Below the pieces are notes generated by a model that was not told where the DNA came from, ran no database searches, and was given only the letters and a program-made list of their open reading frames with translations. DNA of 64,000 bases from Actinomadura rayongensis (GTDB lineage Bacteria > Actinomycetota > Actinomycetes > Streptosporangiales > Streptosporangiaceae). Within the stretch, counting starts at the first letter, position 1, and every line of letters begins with the position of its first letter. Shown here one piece after another: positions 60,412-64,000 of this stretch. The stretch covers positions 186,001-250,000 of the forward strand of contig NZ_WUTW01000001.1 in NCBI RefSeq assembly GCF_009831215.1. The letters run 5' to 3'. A program made the position numbers and the translations under genes.

Positions 60412-61245
60412 ATGGGCATCCGTAAGTACAAGCCGACGACTCCGGGTCGTCGCGGGTCCAGCGTGGCCGACTTCGTGGAGATCACGCGCCGCGAGCCGGA
60501 GAAGTCGCTGCTGCGTCCCCTTCCGAAGAAGGGCGGCCGGAACAACCACGGCCGCATCACCACCCGGCACCAGGGCGGCGGGCACAAGCGCGCCTACCGG
60601 CTGATCGACTTCCGTCGCCACGACAAGGACGGCGTCCCGGCGAAGGTCGCGCACATCGAGTACGACCCGAACCGCACGGCCCGCATCGCGCTCCTGCACT
60701 ACGCGGACGGCGAGAAGCGCTACATCCTCGCGCCGCACGGCCTCAAGCAGGGCGACCGCGTGGAGAACGGCCCGGGCAGCGACATCAAGCCCGGCAACTG
60801 CCTCCCGCTGCGCAACATCCCGACGGGTACGGTCGTCCACGCGATCGAGCTGCGGCCCGGCGGCGGCGCCAAGATCGCCCGCAGCGCGGGCGCGGGCGTC
60901 CAGCTCCTCGCCAAGGAGGGCAAGTACGCCACGCTGCGCATGCCGTCCGGCGAGATGCGCATGGTGGACGTCCGGTGCCGCGCCACGGTCGGCGAGGTCG
61001 GCAACGCCGAGCAGTCGAACATCAACTGGGGCAAGGCCGGCCGCATGCGGTGGAAGGGCAAGCGCCCGACCGTCCGCGGTGTCGCCATGAACCCGATCGA
61101 CCACCCGCACGGCGGTGGTGAGGGCAAGACCTCCGGTGGACGCCACCCGGTCAACCCCAACGGCAAGAAGGAAGGCCGTACTCGCCAGGCGAACAAGGCC
61201 AGCGACCGGCTCATCGTCCGTCGGCGCAGCAAGAAGAAGCGGTAG
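60412..61245 (+). CDS. rplB: 50S ribosomal protein L2
   Basis: L2 is required for subunit association and peptidyl transfer. The 277-residue protein has [40 protein letters not shown] and a C-terminal [20 protein letters not shown]. The latter includes the essential histidine near the active centre. A GAAATAAGGGATG site region precedes the ATG. Confidence 0.98.
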   Translation: MGIRKYKPTTPGRRGSSVADFVEITRREPEKSLLRPLPKKGGRNNHGRITTRHQGGGHKRAYRLIDFRRHDKDGVPAKVAHIEYDPNRTARIALLHYADGEKRYILAPHGLKQGDRVENGPGSDIKPGNCLPLRNIPTGTVVHAIELRPGGGAKIARSAGAGVQLLAKEGKYATLRMPSGEMRMVDVRCRATVGEVGNAEQSNINWGKAGRMRWKGKRPTVRGVAMNPIDHPHGGGEGKTSGGRHPVNPNGKKEGRTRQANKASDRLIVRRRSKKKR

Positions 61246-61257
61246 GAGTCGCCAGTC

Positions 61258-61539
61258 ATGCCACGTAGCCTCAAGAAGGGCCCCTTCGTGGACGACCACC
61301 TTCAGAAGAAGGTGGACGCCCAGAACGAGAAGGGCACCAAGAACGTCATCAAGACGTGGTCGCGGCGCTCCATGATCGTCCCGGACATGATCGGGCACAC
61401 GATCGCCGTGCACGACGGGCGCAAGCACGTCCCGGTGTTCATCACCGACGCCATGGTGGGGCACAAGCTCGGCGAGTTCGCGCCGACCCGCACGTTCCGC
61501 AGCCACGTCAAGGAAGACCGTCGCAGCCGTCGCGGCTGA
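61258..61539 (+). CDS. rpsS: 30S ribosomal protein S19
   Basis: The 93-residue protein is S19, contacting tRNA at the head. [40 protein letters not shown] and [20 protein letters not shown] are characteristic. GTAGGAGTCGCCAGTC gives its ribosome binding site 12 nt after rplB. Confidence 0.98.
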   Translation: MPRSLKKGPFVDDHLQKKVDAQNEKGTKNVIKTWSRRSMIVPDMIGHTIAVHDGRKHVPVFITDAMVGHKLGEFAPTRTFRSHVKEDRRSRRG

Positions 61540-61571
61540 GCGGGCAGTAGATCGTAGGAGAGAGGGAAGCG

Positions 61572-61945
61572 ATGGAAGCCAGGGCCCAGGCGCGGTTCAT
61601 CCGCGTCACGCCCAGGAAGGCCCGCCGCGTGGTGGACCTCATCCGCGGCCTGCCCGCCGCGGAGGCTCAGGCGGTGCTGCGGTTCGCCCCCCAGGCTGCG
61701 AGCGAGCCGGTGGGCAAGGTGCTGGCGAGTGCCATCGCCAACGCCGAGCACAACTTCAAGCTCGAGACCGGCACGCTCGTCGTGAGCCGTGCGTGGGTGG
61801 ACGAGGGGCCGACGCTCAAGCGTTTCCGCCCTCGCGCCCAGGGCCGGGCTTACCGCATCAACAAGCGGACCAGCCACATCACCGTGGTGGTCGAGTCGCG
61901 TGAAGAAGCGGCGGCCGGCGGCAAGAAGACGAGGAGGACCCGCTA

Positions 61946-61946
<1 letters not shown>
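61572..61946 (+). CDS. rplV: 50S ribosomal protein L22
   Basis: L22 lines the exit tunnel with L4. The 124-residue protein has [40 protein letters not shown] and the tunnel loop region [20 protein letters not shown]. It ends in a Lys/Arg-rich tail. GTAGGAGAGAGGGAAGCG precedes the ATG. It overlaps rpsC by one nt. Confidence 0.98.
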
Positions 61947-62794
<848 letters not shown>

Positions 62795-62802
62795 AGTAAC
62801 CG

Positions 62803-63219
62803 ATGCTGATCCCTCGTAAGGTCAAGCACCGCAAGCAGCACCACCCGAAGCGCCGGGGGATGGCCAAGGGCGGTACGAAGGTCACGTTCGGCGAGTACGG
62901 CATCCAGGCCGTCGAGCCGGCGTACGTCACGAACCGGCAGATCGAGGCCGCTCGTATCGCGATGACCCGGCACATCAAGCGTGGCGGCAAGGTGTGGATC
63001 AACATCTTCCCGGACCGTCCGCTGACCAAGAAGCCCGCCGAGACCCGCATGGGTTCCGGTAAGGGCTCGGTCGAGTGGTGGGTGGCGAACATCAAGCCGG
63101 GGCGCGTTCTCTTCGAGATCTCGTACCCGAACGAGCAGGTCGCCCGCGAGGCCCTGACCCGCGCCATCCACAAGCTCCCGATGAAGTGCAAGATCGTGAA
63201 GCGGGAGGTGGAGGCCTGA
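62803..63219 (+). CDS. rplP: 50S ribosomal protein L16
   Basis: L16 helps place the aminoacyl-tRNA at the A site. The 138-residue protein has [40 protein letters not shown] and [20 protein letters not shown]. It is 8 nt after rpsC and overlaps rpmC by one nt (TGATG). Confidence 0.98.
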   Translation: MLIPRKVKHRKQHHPKRRGMAKGGTKVTFGEYGIQAVEPAYVTNRQIEAARIAMTRHIKRGGKVWINIFPDRPLTKKPAETRMGSGKGSVEWWVANIKPGRVLFEISYPNEQVAREALTRAIHKLPMKCKIVKREVEA

Positions 63220-63467
63220 TGTCCAAGGGTCTGATCGCCGACGAGCTGCGGAGCGAGCCCCAGGACGTCCTGGTCACGAAGCTGAAGGAGGCGAAGGAGG
63301 AGCTGTTCAACCTCCGCTTCCAGGCCGCGACCGGTCAGTTGGAAAGCCACGGGCGGCTGCGTACGGTGAAGCGCGAGATCGCCCGCATCTACACCGTGAT
63401 GCGCGAGCGCGAGCTCGGCATCGTCACGGTGGCCGAGGACGCCGCGGAGGGCGAGAGCGATGACTGA
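63219..63467 (+). CDS. rpmC: 50S ribosomal protein L29
   Basis: The 82-residue protein matches L29: [40 protein letters not shown] and [16 protein letters not shown]. It ends in an acidic tail ([11 protein letters not shown]). The ATG overlaps the rplP stop, and rpsQ starts 8 nt before its end. Confidence 0.97.
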   Translation: MSKGLIADELRSEPQDVLVTKLKEAKEELFNLRFQAATGQLESHGRLRTVKREIARIYTVMRERELGIVTVAEDAAEGESDD

Positions 63468-63732
63468 GCAGCCGGCCGAGCAGCGGACCACCCGCAAGGT
63501 GCTCGAGGGCATTGTGGTGAGCGACAAGATGGACAAGACCGTGGTCGTGTCCGTCGAGGACCGCATCACCCACCGTCGGTACCACAAGGTGATCCGTCGG
63601 ACGACGAAGTACAAGGCGCACGACGAGAACAACGAGTACGGCGTCGGCGACCGCGTCCGCCTCATGGAGACCCGTCCGCTGTCGGCGACCAAGCGCTGGC
63701 GCGTGACGGAGCTGCTGGAGAAGGCGAAGTAG
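63460..63732 (+). CDS. rpsQ: 30S ribosomal protein S17
   Basis: The 90-residue protein is S17, an early 16S rRNA binder. [40 protein letters not shown] and [20 protein letters not shown] are diagnostic. Its ATG lies within rpmC. A 112-nt gap with a small GC hairpin separates it from rplN. Confidence 0.98.
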   Translation: MTEQPAEQRTTRKVLEGIVVSDKMDKTVVVSVEDRITHRRYHKVIRRTTKYKAHDENNEYGVGDRVRLMETRPLSATKRWRVTELLEKAK

Positions 63733-63844
63733 GTCGCGCACCGGGCCGCGAGGCCCTTCGCGGGGCGTCCCCCCGCAGTCCACAGAACGGTTCCACCAGG
63801 CTCCGTGGCGACACGGAGAACCGGTGTGACGAACAGGAGTCAAC

Positions 63845-64000
63845 GTGATCCAGCAGGAGTCGCGACTCAAGGTCGCCGACAACACGGGTGCGAAGGAGAT
63901 CCTCTGCATCCGCGTTCTCGGCGGCTCGGGTCGGCGCTACGCGGGAGTCGGCGACGTCATCGTCGCGACGGTGAAGGACGCCCTTCCCGGCGCTGGCGTC
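63845..64000 (+). CDS. rplN: 50S ribosomal protein L14 (truncated by window end)
   Basis: The first 52 codons of L14 are present: [40 protein letters not shown]. The GTG start is preceded by AACAGGAGTCAAC. The frame is open to the last base, so only the window edge truncates it. Confidence 0.97.
   Translation, partial: MIQQESRLKVADNTGAKEILCIRVLGGSGRRYAGVGDVIVATVKDALPGAGV

Overview
The window is a very GC-rich (roughly 70%), densely packed actinobacterial chromosome segment. The gene order tRNA-Thr/tRNA-Met/rpmG/hadA/hadB/murB, then aspC, tRNA-Trp, secE, nusG, rplK, rplA, rplJ, rplL, rpoB, rpoC, rpsL, rpsG, fusA, tuf and the S10 operon is typical of filamentous actinomycetes. A complete mce operon between rplL and rpoB suggests a Streptosporangiales/Thermomonosporaceae-type genome such as Actinomadura; that taxonomic guess is inference. 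GTG and TTG starts, and ATGA/GTGA stop-start overlaps, are common.

Region 1 (1-12.9 kb): a minus-strand proline-rich membrane protein, then a ten-gene complex I operon, nuoABCHIJKLMN. It has membrane and connecting subunits but no nuoD, nuoE, nuoF or nuoG. It is followed by an HtpX-type protease, a tiny DnaJ-like zinc-motif protein and yajQ.

Region 2 (13-17.3 kb): a CHAP amidase-like protein and tRNA-Tyr, followed by an island-like stretch with a broken tyrosine integrase, a DinB protein, a Cys-rich small protein and a PP2C-like phosphatase. tRNA-Thr and tRNA-Met close it.

Region 3 (17.4-24.3 kb): rpmG, hadA, hadB and murB. Next come a TetR/MFS efflux pair with two matching operators, an adenosine deaminase and an aspartate-type aminotransferase.

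Region 4 (24.3-31 kb): tRNA-Trp, secE, nusG, a two-repeat type I-E CRISPR-like remnant, rplK, rplA, two tandem paralogous lipoproteins, then an attenuated leader with rplJ and rplL.

Region 5 (31.3-43.1 kb): the mce lipid-import operon: MceG-type ATPase, two YrbE permeases, MceA-F and two Mce-associated proteins, all tightly coupled.

Region 6 (43.3-53.7 kb): rpoB and rpoC, then a divergent pair (double-MerR regulator and DUF6194 protein) and a disordered tail-anchored protein with recurrent threonine motifs.

Region 7 (53.7-64 kb): the str operon (rpsL, rpsG, fusA, tuf) and the S10 operon from rpsJ to a truncated rplN. Most transcription units end in strong GC-rich hairpins, and several promoters with good -35/-10 spacing can be read directly. 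The sequence alone cannot prove expression or function for any of these.
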